NCBI GenBank assembly: GCA_963836355.1
Contig: CAWIJO010000002.1
Coordinates: 62,001 to 126,000 of the forward strand
Direction: 5' to 3'
DNA: 64,000 bases
From: Palsa-506 sp963836355
GTDB lineage: Bacteria; Actinomycetota; Actinomycetes; Streptosporangiales; Streptosporangiaceae
Positions 17,699 to 27,190 of this stretch are shown here, one piece after another (position 1 is the first letter of the stretch; every line of letters begins with the position of its first letter). The notes under the pieces were generated by a model. The model worked only from the letters and a program-made list of their open reading frames with translations. It did no database searches and had not been told where the DNA came from. The position numbers and the translations under genes were made by a program.

Positions 17699-18508
17699 AG
17701 GGACCGGGACCAGGTAGTTACGGCGGAAGTAGCCGACCTGGCCCTCGACGCCGCCCTTCTCGTGGGCTCCGGCGATGCCGGGCTCGCAGTAGAACGCCGT
17801 GAACCGGTAGTGCGACCGGAACGCCGTCCACCGCGGGTTCTCTATCCGCGCCCGGCCCTTGCGCAGCACCCTGGTCACGGCCGGGGTCAGGTTGTCGTAC
17901 CGGATCTGCCCGGCCGGGACACCGCCCAGGACGGTGAACGCGTGCACGTGGCCTTCCAGGAAGGCCTCCTGCCCGCAGGTCGCCGACACCAGGTGGACCG
18001 CCTTGCCGGAGTACGACATCCGGAACGCGAACAGGTAGCACTTGACCAGCACCCCGGCCAGCCGCACCCACAGCTCCCCGAAGTCGACCTCGGCCTCCAT
18101 GCCCGGCGGGTGATGCTGCGGGATGAACACCTTCGCCGGGCCGCGGCCCTCCTCGATGCGGATCTCCGGCCTGCGCCGGGCCACGTAATCGCGGACGGTC
18201 CCGTAAGACACGTCCCCGGCTCCGTGCTCGTCCAGCAGCCGGGCGTGGACCCGGGTCGCCGTGTGCCGCTGCTTGCGGGGGGCGTCCAGGTCCGCCCGCA
18301 GCCACCCGTCGATCAGCGCCTTGAACGGCTCCAGCCGCGGGGACCGCCGCTCCGGCACCTTGCGCGGATCCGGCTCAGCCCGCGTCAGCGCTTCGCGGAC
18401 CAGCCGCCGGTGCACCCCGTACTTGCCCGCCAGCGCCCGGACCGACAAGCCCGCATGCCACGAATCACGCCGGATCAGCTCGAACAACTCGACCTTGGAG
18501 GCCGCCAC
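17699..18508 (-). pseudogene. istA: IS21 IstA transposase, N-terminal part
   Basis: About 270 residues from a GTG at 18508, chosen because VAASKVELFELIRRD aligns with VAPQSKVELFAAIRRD of the copy at 59543. It has the HTH (SVRALAGKYGVHRRLVREAL), then the DDE acids in EAEVDFGELW, RYDNLTPAV and AGAHEKGGVEG. It ends at LVPVP, where the Tn554-like element begins, and continues at 9387. About 40 bp upstream begin the IS21 end repeats. Confidence 0.9.
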
Positions 18509-18667
18509 ACAGGCCCCCTCAGGCTCACACGCACCCCGACCATCCCACGTCAAGCGCCCCGCCGGGGCCACTTCAAGCCGACACGACCATCCCGGCAGCA
18601 ACCACCACCGAGGGGTGGGGCCAGATCAAGCCGGGCGGAGTGGGGCCAATTCGAGCCGTCGTAGCCA

Positions 18668-19545
18668 CGCTCACCCAGACCCGGCCGCGCGAGGAATGGA
18701 TCGGCATCGCGGTGCCACCCCCCGTCGACCTCGGCACCTGGTCACGCTCGCAAGCCCAGCACAGCCGCAACGCCCGCTTCAGCCCCCGCCACGCCGGCCC
18801 CGGACGCTACCTGCTGCGTCACCTCGTGCACTGCGATGAGTGCGGGCAAATACCCCAGGCACACCGAAGAGCCAGGGAAAACGGAGAATACCGCTACTAC
18901 CGCTGCACCACGGCGCTACCGATGCACCTGCGCGCCGAGAAACTGCGCTGCTCACAACCCCCGGCCCGCGCCGACGAACTCGACGAACTCGTCCGGAACG
19001 AGGTCATCCGCCACCTCCACCACCCCGAGCTGATCCTGCGCGCCTGCGCCGTGCCCGCCGACAAGACGCTGACCACCGACGCGATGCGCCAGCTCACCGA
19101 CCTGCGCTCCCAGCAAGCCCGCCTCATCGACGCCTACCAGGCCGGGGTGATCTCGCTGCGCGACCTCGAGGCACGCCGAAGGCCGACCACCGACCGCACC
19201 GGAGAACTCGGGCAACTGGCCCGCCACGCCGAGCATCACCGCCTCAGCCAAGCCGAGCTCAGGCAGCGCATCGACGACTTCGCCAGCGAGGTCACCGACG
19301 GGCTCGCCGCCATGGACTTCACCCGGCGCCAGCAGCTCGTCCGGACCGTCCCCGACAAAGCCGTGGTGTCCGAATCACGCGTCGAGATCCTCTTCAAGAT
19401 CCCCCTCCCCCGCGCGCCAAAGAAGGGCCAAAGCCCCGTCGGCCAGATGAGCCGATTGCGTCCAGAGCGCCAGCACCACGCAAAAACACGACTACCCCTC
19501 AAAGGCACACCGGACGTCGCCCGGTGTGCCATCTGCCAGGCATGA
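18668..19545 (+). pseudogene. Large serine recombinase, C-terminal part
   Basis: It continues the gene cut at 7676. The frame enters with RPREEWIGIAVPPPVD, the usual link after the recombinase domain, then a zinc ribbon (LLRHLVHCDECGQ ... YYRCTT), a coiled coil (DELVRNEVIRHLHHPELIL) and ends ARCAICQA. The stop is followed at once by the att-like repeat at 19549. The first 7 bp are the IS21 target duplication. Both halves plus the frameshift make it inactive. Confidence 0.85.
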
Positions 19546-19548
19546 CGG

Positions 19549-19680
19549 TGGCTGGCTGGATGTCGCCTGGCGTGGCCTGACGCCGGTGGACGTTGACTCC
19601 CCGTTTGGCTCCCCCGCATCGTTAGCGCCGCTAACCTTCGGCGAACACGAACAACCTGAAACTTGCCACTGCTCCCGACT
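19549..19680. repeat. Att-like dispersed repeat, copy 2
   Basis: Homologous to 225-365. The core GTTTGGCTCCCCC (19603-19615) is followed by the perfect palindrome GTTAGCGCCGCTAAC. It begins four bases after the serine recombinase stop codon, a typical position for an attachment site or element end. Confidence 0.6.
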
Positions 19681-19748
19681 CAAAGAGCTTCAATGGCGGG
19701 GCTTACTGACCTGGTAACGGCTGGCCTGCTCTGCGGTATGCCGGAAGC

Positions 19749-20025
19749 ATGAGGTACCCGGATGGTGGCGGGCTGGATGCGGCTGAGCGTGCCCGCCGGG
19801 AGCAGGTGCGGCTGTCGGCTGCGGAGTTAATCGAGGCGGGGGCCAGTGACCGGGAGGTGGCCCGGCATTTCCGGGGGTCGCGGATGTCGGCGAACCGGTG
19901 GCGGCGGGCGCTGGCCGCGCAGTGCCGGGCCGCGCTGGCCTCCAGGGACGGGGGCGGCGTGAATTGCAAGCTTGCCCTGGCTCAGCTGCGGGAGCTGGCG
20001 ACGCTGCTGGCTCGGTCCAGGTGCC
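19749..20025 (+). pseudogene. IS630-family transposase, N-terminal fragment
   Basis: About 90 codons: RYPDGGGLDAAERARREQVR, then the helix-turn-helix AAELIEAGASDREVARHF and RMSANRWRRALAAQ, typical of actinobacterial IS630 transposases. Homology ends near 20025, with no DDE domain downstream. Confidence 0.7.
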
Positions 20026-20211
20026 CGGCGAGACGTTCTCTTTCGGCGGCTGCTCACCGGTGTCATTGGTATGGCTCTCATCTGGCTTGCGTTCTCGCCG
20101 GCACCGTGCGAGGAGAGGCTCGAAAGGGGTTTGCCCAGCTCGGAGTAGCGGTGCACTCTTTGTGATCAGCTTCACTGCCGGCAAGGGGAGGATGGGTGTG
20201 ATCATCGTACG

Positions 20212-20288
20212 GACCCGCACAAGCGGTCAGCGACGATCGAGGTGAGCGACGAGCGGGGCAGCGTGCTGGCGGCGGCCCGGTATGGCAC
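20212..20288 (+). pseudogene. Fragment of another IS110-type recombinase
   Basis: 25 codons, DPHKRSATIEVSDERG and VLAAARYGT, match the first DEDD motif region of a different IS110 subgroup. There is no start and no continuation. Confidence 0.5.
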
Positions 20289-20443
20289 CGCGAGCGAACT
20301 TGGCCGCGCCCGGGTATTTGAGCGAGCAGTACGACGCCGACCGCAGGTGCCTCGTCCATGCTCGAGGGGTCCACGCCGTCGCTGATCTCGGCGACTATGG
20401 CCTGCGGCATGTCTGGGCGGTCTGCGAGAAGCACCTTCCCGGG

Positions 20444-20602
20444 TCAGGGCGTTCCTCCCTGCTCCTCGAGCACGCGGGTCACGATGGTCAGGTCCTGCTC
20501 GCCGAGACCTTGATCAACGGCCTGCTGCCATTCGTCAGCCAGGCAGGCGAGGGCGGCGAACCGGTCATCGTCGGCCGCCTGGAGGGCACTCTGCGCACTC
20601 AA
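20444..20602 (-). CDS. Small acidic protein, unknown
   Basis: 52 aa from a TTG at 20602: ALQAADDDRFAALACLADEW and LGEQDLTIVTRVLEEQGGTP. The codon third positions are strongly G/C and the sequence looks like a folded helical protein. The 5' end is uncertain; the gene may be a truncated remnant. No partner is apparent. Confidence 0.35.
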   Translation of the reverse strand: MSAQSALQAADDDRFAALACLADEWQQAVDQGLGEQDLTIVTRVLEEQGGTP

Positions 20603-21064
20603 ACAGGGCCGGCTCTCATCCGAGGACGGAACAGCCAGACATGCATGTTATGCCGCAGAGAAAGGACGACTTCGAGTGTTGCCGGGAGCGGCCTGGGCGT
20701 TGCCGACATGCTGGGTGGCCTGCTGACGTTTGCCCGGCTACGGCGCTCGTCGACAGGAGGCTGCAGGTCTGATGCCATCGTCTGGCTCATCGCGGCAGGG
20801 CTGGCTGATGGCCTCCTACGCGAGGGCGGCGGCGTTGTTCGCGCTGGAGGCGGTCGCACGCAAGCCCGGTAAAGCGTCCGACCTGGCCGCCACGGAAAGC
20901 GACCAGGAAACCACCAAGCTCATCGTCGCCGCCTACGGCCTGGCAGGAGAGGCTGTCGCCGGTACTGCGGCGGCGGCCGGCTGCCGCCGTGTCGGGGCCG
21001 GCCGGGCTGGCCCTGCGCCATCCGGTAACGGTCGGCAGCGTGTCCACGCCGAAATTCACCATGT

Positions 21065-21385
21065 CGACATCAGCGGATCAGAAGGTGACCGTCGACGAGA
21101 CGTCCTACCCGGCATGCCAGAAGGGACGAGTCGACCGCGGCGAGCGCCATTACAACGGCCGGTTGGGCCGACGGCGCGGTCAGCCCGGCGGGCCGGGTAG
21201 CGAGGACGGCGAGGTCCGGCGCGCCGGAGCGCACCTCCCGGGCAGCCCCGTGGAATCCCACGGCCGCCTGCTTCAGCCTCACCTGGACCGCCGGGTGGGT
21301 GGCGTGGAACCGCCCGAGCCGCCCGGGCAGGTCAAGGGCGCGGTGGACTGCATTGTGCCGACCGTTACCGTGCCGCTGACGGGCC
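21065..21385 (-). pseudogene. LysR-type regulator fragment
   Basis: LPGRLGRFHATHPAVQVRLK and AREVRSGAPDLAVLA follow the start of the LysR substrate-binding domain. Just upstream GTMQSTAPL is in another frame, so there is a frameshift near 21360. The HTH half and most of the effector domain are missing. Confidence 0.5.
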
Positions 21386-21507
21386 GTTCCGCGAAGCCGC
21401 ATGACCCTCACGCAGGCGTCAGACTGCAAAGTGGTCGGATGTTGCCCCAGTTAGATGCCGTGCGCGGCCGGAAACGCTACAGCGCTGCCACGTGCCGTGC
21501 GGCCCAC

Positions 21508-21819
21508 TTAGCTAGGCAGCATCACTGGATCCCGCGCGAGGTCCTCGCGGGCCGCCTGGGCGCGGACGACAGGCCACGCGGGCAGCCCAACGTCGGCGGC
21601 AAGCCGGGTCACGAGAGCAGCGGCAAGGGCAACCGCGTCGGCCGCGTCCCGCGCCTCGATGCTGATCCGGGCAGACCAGCCTGGCGGGTCAATTCCGCCG
21701 CTGACCGTACCGTGGAACGGCTGGACAGCATTCAGCAGCAATCCCAGTGCGCCCTCGCCAACGGCCAGGCCGTCGTCGGCCCGGGTCTCGATCACGGCGC
21801 TGTAAGAGCTCACAGGCAT
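21508..21819 (-). CDS. Small actinobacterial protein, probably C-terminally truncated
   Basis: 104 aa from the ATG at 21819 (GGTGAAGGAG ribosome site). Blocks SYSAVIETRADDGLAVGEGA, QPFHGTVSGGI and WSARISIEARDAADAVALAA form a ferredoxin-like alternating pattern seen in many actinobacterial hypothetical proteins. The end (REDLARDPVMLPS) is abrupt; relatives I recall continue with an HTH-like tail. The upstream secreted-protein frame runs into it in phase. Confidence 0.5.
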   Translation of the reverse strand: MPVSSYSAVIETRADDGLAVGEGALGLLLNAVQPFHGTVSGGIDPPGWSARISIEARDAADAVALAAALVTRLAADVGLPAWPVVRAQAAREDLARDPVMLPS

Positions 21820-22233
21820 CTCCTTCACCGCGGCCCAGTGTGCCCGTGCACCCGGACCCCGTTGCCCGCCGCATGCGGCGAGCGCCGGACGAGACGGATC
21901 AGGCGGGCAGAGATACGAGCCGCGCGACGACGCTAGCAGGGCGGTGGCCAGGGTGACCAGCGGCCAGCTGGTATCCATGACTGCCTGCTGGCTGGCGAGC
22001 GCGCCTGAGTCGAGAACGGTCCCGTCAGGCGCGGTGAAAATGACCTGGGCGTCCAAAGAGATGCCGGAATAGCCGCTATCGGTGGTGAAGGCGCAACAGG
22101 TGCCGCTATGGGCGAAGTCATCGGCTTCGAGCGTTCCGTGGATCGTGACCGGGCTACTGCCGCGCCCGGCTAGAACGGCGCTCATCACGGCCAGCACCGC
22201 GATTAGCTGAGCCCCTCGGATTGCAGTCATCAT
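21820..22233 (-). pseudogene. Secreted protein remnant with altered lipobox
   Basis: The start MTAIRGAQLIAVLAVMSAVL is a clear signal peptide, followed by AGRGSSPVTIHGTLEADDF. In lipoproteins the signal ends in LAGC; here the Cys is Arg. The mature part (GYSGISLDAQVIFTAPDG) looks like a beta-sandwich. Homology then fades and the frame runs into the next gene without a stop, so the 3' end has been lost. Confidence 0.45.
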
Positions 22234-22396
22234 GTCCTCATTTGTGGCGCGTGGTGCCTCTTTGACGCCAGAGCAGCACTGAGATGGACGCGGGGAGAGA
22301 GCCATGATCTGGTCACTGCCCGCGCCCGGATGCGCACTTTCTGCTAGTAACGGGCGCGGATACGGTATAGCGTCACAACTGAGGGGGGCACCTCAA

Positions 22397-22621
22397 TTGA
22401 ACGTTGACGACGCCTTATGTGAGGACGGGCGCCCGGCCGAGGCGGTGGAGGGGCTGGCACAGTTGCTAGGTGACTTCGGCCAGAAGTACGCCATAGTGCC
22501 GGTCGATGGCGGCGGCTACGAAGCCACCTGCCGGGCCACGGAGCCCATCAGGGCCCGGTCGGTAGCGGAGATGCGGGAGAAGCTGGAGCGCGACCAGACA
22601 CGGCGGCAGCGGGACATGTAG
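22397..22621 (+). CDS. Small protein, unknown
   Basis: 74 aa from a TTG at 22397, chosen because a GAGGGGGGCA ribosome site lies 7 bp upstream. Contains VEGLAQLLGDFGQKYAIVPV and RARSVAEMREKLERDQ, so a short alpha/beta domain with a charged C-terminal helix. It may form part of a regulator or toxin-antitoxin pair, but I see no partner. Confidence 0.45.
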   Translation: MNVDDALCEDGRPAEAVEGLAQLLGDFGQKYAIVPVDGGGYEATCRATEPIRARSVAEMREKLERDQTRRQRDM

Positions 22622-22627
22622 GCATCT

Positions 22628-23011
22628 GGATCCCGAGCGCGGCAGGGACCGCGTGGCGACGCTCGGCGAGGGTCGCAAGCCAGTTGAACCACGCGGCGAG
22701 CCCGGCGTCGTAGCTGAGGTAGCCGCCGTAGTCGTCGCGGACCAGGACCCCGCGGTAGCCGTCCAGGATCCCGAACCCGGTGATCGCCAGCTTTGTCCGG
22801 TTGCCCGCCGCGCCGTACCAGATCAGGTCCGGCCCGCCGCCGGTATAGGCGCGCATGGTCCGCACCGTGCACACATGCGGGTTCCCGCAATCCCCCGCGC
22901 TGGCCGCTGCGGTGGTCAGCGGGGCGGGGGTCTCGTCAGTGCCGGGCACGTCCGCCGCCCGCAGGGCGCCCTTGAGGGCGTCCTCGAACCCGGCGGCGGT
23001 TAACGCCGCGT
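22628..23011 (-). pseudogene. IS66-family transposase, 3' part
   Basis: Continues the gene interrupted at 27305. Shows TAAGFEDALKGALRAADV, GTDETPAPLTT (first catalytic D), GPDLIWYGAAGNRTKLAITG and LVRDDYGGYLSYDAGL (second D). After that the frame departs from the family, so the 3' end with the catalytic Glu is missing. CGCGT (23007-23011) is the 5-bp duplication made by the inserted transposon. Confidence 0.75.
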
Positions 23012-23044
23012 TGTTAGCGGCCACGCTGTCTGCGCATGATTCGG

Positions 23045-23371
23045 CGGCGTTCGGTGTTCACGTTCTGGCAGGTTTTGGTGGTGACGCGGTGCGCGTGGCC
23101 GGAGGCCGGGCGTCCGGGCGGGGGTGGGGTCCTGGCTGGCCGAAAAGGGTGGCGGGCGCGGCGATGGCTTCGAGCAGCAGGCATCGGTGCGGGCCTGCTG
23201 GTCGGCGGCGTGGCGTTCGCGGAACTCGGCGAGGGCGCGGCGGTGCTCGGCCTGGGCGGCGAGCTGGCGGATCCGGGCGGCCACGGCCGGGTGGATCGCG
23301 GCCGGGCCGCCCGGGCGGGGCCTGTTAGTCGCGGGTGAGCTCGGCGACAGCCTTCTTGGCGCAGGCATCAT
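23045..23371 (-). CDS. Possible small last gene of the transposon
   Basis: An open frame that overlaps the end of tniB in another phase. The part HPAVAARIRQLAAQAEHRRA LAEFRE is a convincing charged helix, but the following 50 residues are Pro/Arg-rich and the frame runs through the transposon end. A real gene would have to stop earlier or be damaged. Weak support only. Confidence 0.25.
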
Positions 23372-24140
23372 CGACCAGGTCGTTGCCGGCCGCGGCGGCG
23401 GCGATCAGCGCGGCGGTGGCGGCGTTGTTGAGGGCGCGGGGCAGCCCGGAGGCGACCCGGTGCAGCCGGGTGATGGCGTCGTCGGCGAATAGCGGCTCGT
23501 CCCGCCCCGCGAGGGCCAGGTGGTGGCGCAGGTAGGCGGCGGATTCGGCGAGGTCTATCGGCTTGATCGAGAACCGGGTGGCGATCCGCTGGTCGAGCGC
23601 GGCGAACATGCTCATCCGCAGCTGCCGGTTCAGCGTGGGCTGCCCGGCCAGGATGCCGGCGAACGGGGAAGCGGAGTCCATCTCGGTGTTCGTCAATAGC
23701 CGCAGCTCCTCCAGCTGATCGGGCTGCAGCAGATGAGCCTCGTCACAGAGCACGACGACCCGGCGGTGTCTTTCTGCGGTTTCGGCGGCGAGCAGGTCGG
23801 CGGCCTGGGCCATCAGCTCGGCCTTCTGGTAGCGGGGCCGCTCGCCGAGCGCCCGGACGATGGTGGCATGCAAACCCCGGGTGCCGAAGGCGGGGTTGGC
23901 GATGTAGATGACCTGGTGGCGGGTGGGGTCCAGGCCGGCGACGGCGGCGCGCAGCGCCACTGTCTTGCCTGCGCCGGCGTCCCCGGTAATTACGCAGAGC
24001 GCGGTTTCGGCGACGCAGAAGCTGATCCGGGCGACGGCCTCGGCGCGGGCCTGGCGGGCGAACAGGTCTTTGGCGGCGATCCGCTTGCCGAATGGGGTGC
24101 GGGCCAGCCCGAAGTGGGCGGCCCGCGGTGCCCTGGTCAT
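23325..24140 (-). CDS. TniB/ExeA-like AAA+ ATPase
   Basis: 271 aa. N-terminal FGLARTPFGKRIAAKDLF is the typical opening of ExeA/TniB ATPases. Walker A is TGDAGAGKTVAL (about 52-63), Walker B is VVVLCDEAHLL, sensor 1 is FAGILAGQPTLN, and the arginine region is LDQRIATRF. Such proteins select target DNA and activate the DDE transposase. The ATG overlaps the stop of the TniA-like gene by 4 bp, so the two are coupled. It appears complete. Confidence 0.88.
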   Translation of the reverse strand: MTRAPRAAHFGLARTPFGKRIAAKDLFARQARAEAVARISFCVAETALCVITGDAGAGKTVALRAAVAGLDPTRHQVIYIANPAFGTRGLHATIVRALGERPRYQKAELMAQAADLLAAETAERHRRVVVLCDEAHLLQPDQLEELRLLTNTEMDSASPFAGILAGQPTLNRQLRMSMFAALDQRIATRFSIKPIDLAESAAYLRHHLALAGRDEPLFADDAITRLHRVASGLPRALNNAATAALIAAAAAGNDLVDDACAKKAVAELTRD

Positions 24141-25495
24141 GGCCGGTCCTGCTGGCTGTCTTGGGTGAACATGCCCAGCTGGGCGAAGTCGATCTTCGCG
24201 CCGGTGCCGGCCTCCTCGTCGTGGGCGGCGGCGACCAGGCCGAGGTAGTCGATCCCGGTGGCCGCGGCTGGCGGGGGGCTGGCCTGGGGGACGGCGCGAT
24301 GCACGTGGCGGCGGGTGACGAAGGGGGTGGCGGTCCCGGCGGGCTTGCCGTCCAGGAACACCTCGATGCGGGTCAGATCCTCGGGGTCGTAACGCAGCTC
24401 AACACGGCGGCCGGTCAGGGCCGGGTCCACCGCGTAGGAGTTGCCTTCCAGGGGGACGGCCGCGGTCCGCGTCACCTTGCGGGTGACCGACCAGCGGAAC
24501 GCCTCCCGCAGTAACCCCGGATCGGCCTGGCGGGGTGGCCCGCCGGCCTGGAACCGCTCGATCGGCGCCTGGCCGGTCCCGGCGCGGGCCCGCCGGTTGG
24601 CCACGTGCTCGGCCCAGGCGGCGAACAGGTCGTTGAGCTGGTCCAGGGACTCGATGCCATGGTGGGTGGCCTCGGCGAGGAACGCCTCCCGGATATACCT
24701 ATTGAGCCTTTCCTGCTTTCCCCGCCCTTCTGGGGAGTAGGGTTTCGAATGCACCAGCCTGATCCCGGGCACGCCGCATGTCCTGGCCAGCCACGCGTTC
24801 GAAAAAGGCGCTCCGTTGTCGGCGTATAGGACTTGCGGAACGCCGCGGCGGGTGATCGCGCGGCGCAGCAGCTCCTGGCAGGCTCGGGCGTTCTCCTGCC
24901 CGTAGAACCGGCCGTCCACCAGCAGCCGGCTGTGATCGTCGACGATCAGGAACAGCCTGCCCCGGACCGAGCCCTCCCGGCGCGGGAACGGCACCCAGGG
25001 ACCGACCAGGACATCAGTGATCCACCGCTCGTTCGCGGCGGCCGCCTCATACCTCCCGTACGCTTTCGGCTCGGCGGCCAGGGCCTCGCGGTGCAGCCCG
25101 GCGCGGCGCAGCTGGCCGCGGACCGTCCGCTCGGACACCTTGATCCCGTGCCGGTGGAACAGGATGGACGCGATCTGCGCGGCCGAGCGGCCGGGCAGCT
25201 CCAGCCGCAGCGCCGCGGCCTCGGCGAACAACTCCGGGTGCGCGCGCACCACCCCGGTGTCGGCCCGCTCGGCCGGCCTGAGCGCGTCCAGGCCGCCGGC
25301 CCGCCACGCGCGCAGCCACCGGTCGATCGTCACCCGCGAGTAGGTGCGGGCCGAGCCGTCCGGGTGCGCGTGCGGCCGCGCGGCGATATGCCGCACCAGC
25401 GCGCCGCGCTCCCGGGCGGTCAGCTTGCCGTTCGCGGCCTCGGCGATCACCGCCCAGCGGTGCAACGCGATCTGCTCTTGCTCCTTGTGCTCCAC
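24137..25495 (-). CDS. TniA/Mu-type DDE transposase
   Basis: 452 aa from a GTG at 25495 (GGAGGA upstream). The N-terminal third has two HTH segments (TYSRVTIDRWLRAWRAGGLD and RSAAQIASILFHRHGIKVSE). The rve core has WITDVLVGPW (D), LYADNGAPFSN (D) and PEGRGKQERLNRYI (E), then a Mu-C-like beta-barrel (AVPLEGNSYAVDPALTGRRV). The layout is shared with TniA, TnsB and IS481-like integrases. The extreme C terminus contains FAQLGMFTQDSQQD, perhaps the contact to the ATPase. Complete. Confidence 0.9.
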   Translation of the reverse strand: MEHKEQEQIALHRWAVIAEAANGKLTARERGALVRHIAARPHAHPDGSARTYSRVTIDRWLRAWRAGGLDALRPAERADTGVVRAHPELFAEAAALRLELPGRSAAQIASILFHRHGIKVSERTVRGQLRRAGLHREALAAEPKAYGRYEAAAANERWITDVLVGPWVPFPRREGSVRGRLFLIVDDHSRLLVDGRFYGQENARACQELLRRAITRRGVPQVLYADNGAPFSNAWLARTCGVPGIRLVHSKPYSPEGRGKQERLNRYIREAFLAEATHHGIESLDQLNDLFAAWAEHVANRRARAGTGQAPIERFQAGGPPRQADPGLLREAFRWSVTRKVTRTAAVPLEGNSYAVDPALTGRRVELRYDPEDLTRIEVFLDGKPAGTATPFVTRRHVHRAVPQASPPPAAATGIDYLGLVAAAHDEEAGTGAKIDFAQLGMFTQDSQQDRP

Positions 25496-25517
25496 GCCGG
25501 TCCTCCGTTCATGCCGG

Positions 25518-26162
25518 TTATGGCGGGACAGGAGGCATGAAACGCCGTCTGCCGATCACCAGGAAGGGCGAGGTTGCGTTGGCGGTGATCAGCCTCCCGC
25601 CGCTCACCACCGACGCGAACCGCCACGCCCCCAGCCCGGCCCATCCCGGCAAGGCCGTGGCCGCGGTGAACGCCGCCCCGACGGCGGCCAGCGCGAACCG
25701 GGCAGCCCCCGCGGGCGGCGGGAACGGCTCGCCGCCCAGCTCCACCGCCAGCGCCGCGAACCCCGCCCCGGTCCACGCGGCGCGGGCGGCGAACCGGCGC
25801 ACCCACCCCCGCGCGGTCGTATACGGCACGCCTGCCCGCTCCGCGGCCGGGCGGACCCCGCACCCCCCGCCGGCCACCTCGGCGACCACCGCGCCGATCA
25901 CCTCGGCCACGTCCAGCCGCCAGGCCAGCACGAACGCCGGCAACAGCGCATGGCTCACCCGGCACCGCCCGCACCGCCCGCGCGGTATGAAGATCCGCAC
26001 GCAGCGGCCCGCCGCCCGGACATGACGCCGGTAACCCGACCAGAACACCAGCAGCCCCGCGCACGACGGGCAATCCAGCCGCGGGAACCCGGCATCGCGG
26101 CCGGCCGCCGCATAGGCATCGACCGGCAGCGGGCACGGCCTTACCACGGCCACAGGCAACAC
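25518..26162 (-). CDS. DUF6431-type zinc-ribbon/HTH protein
   Basis: 214 aa. Cys pairs DCPSC and RCGRC with an intervening GYRRHVR stretch form a zinc ribbon at about residues 30-65, followed by a helical part with an HTH-like motif (GVRPAAERAGVPYTTARGWV). It lies 22 bp upstream of the transposase. In other Tn7/Tn402 relatives a zinc-binding protein (TniQ/TnsD) chooses the target, and this could be the analogue, but it is not homologous to TniQ as far as I can see. The name is from memory of actinobacterial annotations. Confidence 0.7.
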   Translation of the reverse strand: MLPVAVVRPCPLPVDAYAAAGRDAGFPRLDCPSCAGLLVFWSGYRRHVRAAGRCVRIFIPRGRCGRCRVSHALLPAFVLAWRLDVAEVIGAVVAEVAGGGCGVRPAAERAGVPYTTARGWVRRFAARAAWTGAGFAALAVELGGEPFPPPAGAARFALAAVGAAFTAATALPGWAGLGAWRFASVVSGGRLITANATSPFLVIGRRRFMPPVPP

Positions 26163-26569
26163 CGCCTCCGGATCCCTCCCCGCGACCGACGGCCAAACGA
26201 AGGCGGGGAGGGATCCCTCACGTTCAAGACGGAGACGGCAAAATCCTGGCCCGCACCGGCGCAGCCAGGCAAGGCAGCAACATGACGAAAGCGTGGCCGG
26301 GCACCGCCCCCGGATCCTCAGAAAATCAGGCCGCCAGCACGGGCCCGGTCTCGCTCAGCAGCCGGCTGAACGCGGCCGTTGCGCAGTGCGGGGCAGCGGC
26401 CCTGGTCCTGCCCGGCGCGTCCGCGCCGCCTGCGTCTGCGGCTATCGCCGGGCATCCGGCGATCCCGGCCGGGGCAGCGGAGGCCAAGAACACCAGCTTC
26501 GGGGACTCCTGCCAGTTCTCCGGCCACAGGGAAGCACCAGCGCTGCCACGGCCACCTGGGTGCAGCTGG
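26163..26569. other. Noncoding or unresolved stretch inside the transposon
   Basis: About 400 bp between the DUF6431 gene and the 207-aa gene. One minus-strand frame (26326-26592) contains QESPKLVFLASAAPAG and could be a small gene, but its start would overlap the neighbour and I recognise nothing in it. A promoter for the tni genes may lie here. Confidence 0.35.
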
Positions 26570-27190
26570 CTAGCCGGTCGCCGTGATCGCAATCAGCCCG
26601 TCAGCGTCCCGGCGCAGGGCCGCGGCCAGCTGGCCGCGTGCCGTCTCGGGAGTCCCGTCCGGGAGATTGCCACCGTTCGCGGCCAGGTCGGCGGCGACGC
26701 TGATGTACCTGGCCGCGCGGCGCAGCAGCGCCGGCGGGAACAGGATCTGTGCCGGGCCGCCGGCCCGCTCCGGCGTGGCGGCGGTGATCTGCCCGAACCC
26801 GGACAGCGTCTGCGCGTAGGTGGTGATGACGTCCCTGAGGTGACCGGGCGGCTCGTTCGCCGCCCGCACCTGCATTGCCTCTGCCAGGGCCGCGACGGTG
26901 ACCCCTGCGAGGGCCAGCGGCAGCGGAACGGTCCGCGGCGCCTCCAGCAGGTCGGCGCCCGGCCGTTCGCCGGCGAACTCGAACAGCATCCGCCGGGCCA
27001 TGTCCTTGACGATCTCGTCATCGAGATAGGTGCGGGCGGTTGCCTCGGTGACCCTCATCTGGGCTGCTACAGCACGGACCTGCCCGGTGATCAGCTCACC
27101 GGCACGCTGCCGGTCGACGTGCATGCCGGACGCAGCGAGCTCCTCCAGGAACACGCCGGCCTTGCCGTCGAGCCACGTACGCCTGGGCAC
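26570..27190 (-). CDS. Unknown protein of the TniA/TniB-type transposon
   Basis: 207 codons including the stop, starting at GTG 27190 (PRRTWLDGKAGVFLEELAAS). It is helical, with an HTH-like stretch AVAAQMRVTEATARTYLDDE at about residues 40-60, so it may bind DNA, and a long C-terminal part of unknown fold (PPALLRRAARYISVAADLAA). It is the first gene inside the right end of the transposon, about 115 bp from the tip. It could be a regulator or an accessory target-selection factor. No homologue elsewhere in the window. Confidence 0.65.
   Translation of the reverse strand: MPRRTWLDGKAGVFLEELAASGMHVDRQRAGELITGQVRAVAAQMRVTEATARTYLDDEIVKDMARRMLFEFAGERPGADLLEAPRTVPLPLALAGVTVAALAEAMQVRAANEPPGHLRDVITTYAQTLSGFGQITAATPERAGGPAQILFPPALLRRAARYISVAADLAANGGNLPDGTPETARGQLAAALRRDADGLIAITATG

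Larger units (their letters stand above)
7677..18667 (-). mobile_element. IS21-family element with a Tn554-like nest inside
   Basis: The outer ends are TGGCTAGGACGG...TTGGCCCC and, reverse complemented, TGGCTACGACGG...TTGGCCCC, each followed by two more diverged copies of the GACGG...TGGCCCC motif, the multiple end repeats typical of IS21. The host sequence CGCTCAC is duplicated on both sides (7670-7676, 18668-18674). The element alone is about 2.7 kb (istA, istB); the rest is the nested transposon at 9388-17698. It interrupts a serine recombinase gene. Confidence 0.9.

Noticed and set aside
20282..20872. 196-codon plus-strand frame
   Set aside because: No family features; the minus strand carries a better small frame (20444-20602), and the segment joins an IS110 scrap to unrelated DNA.
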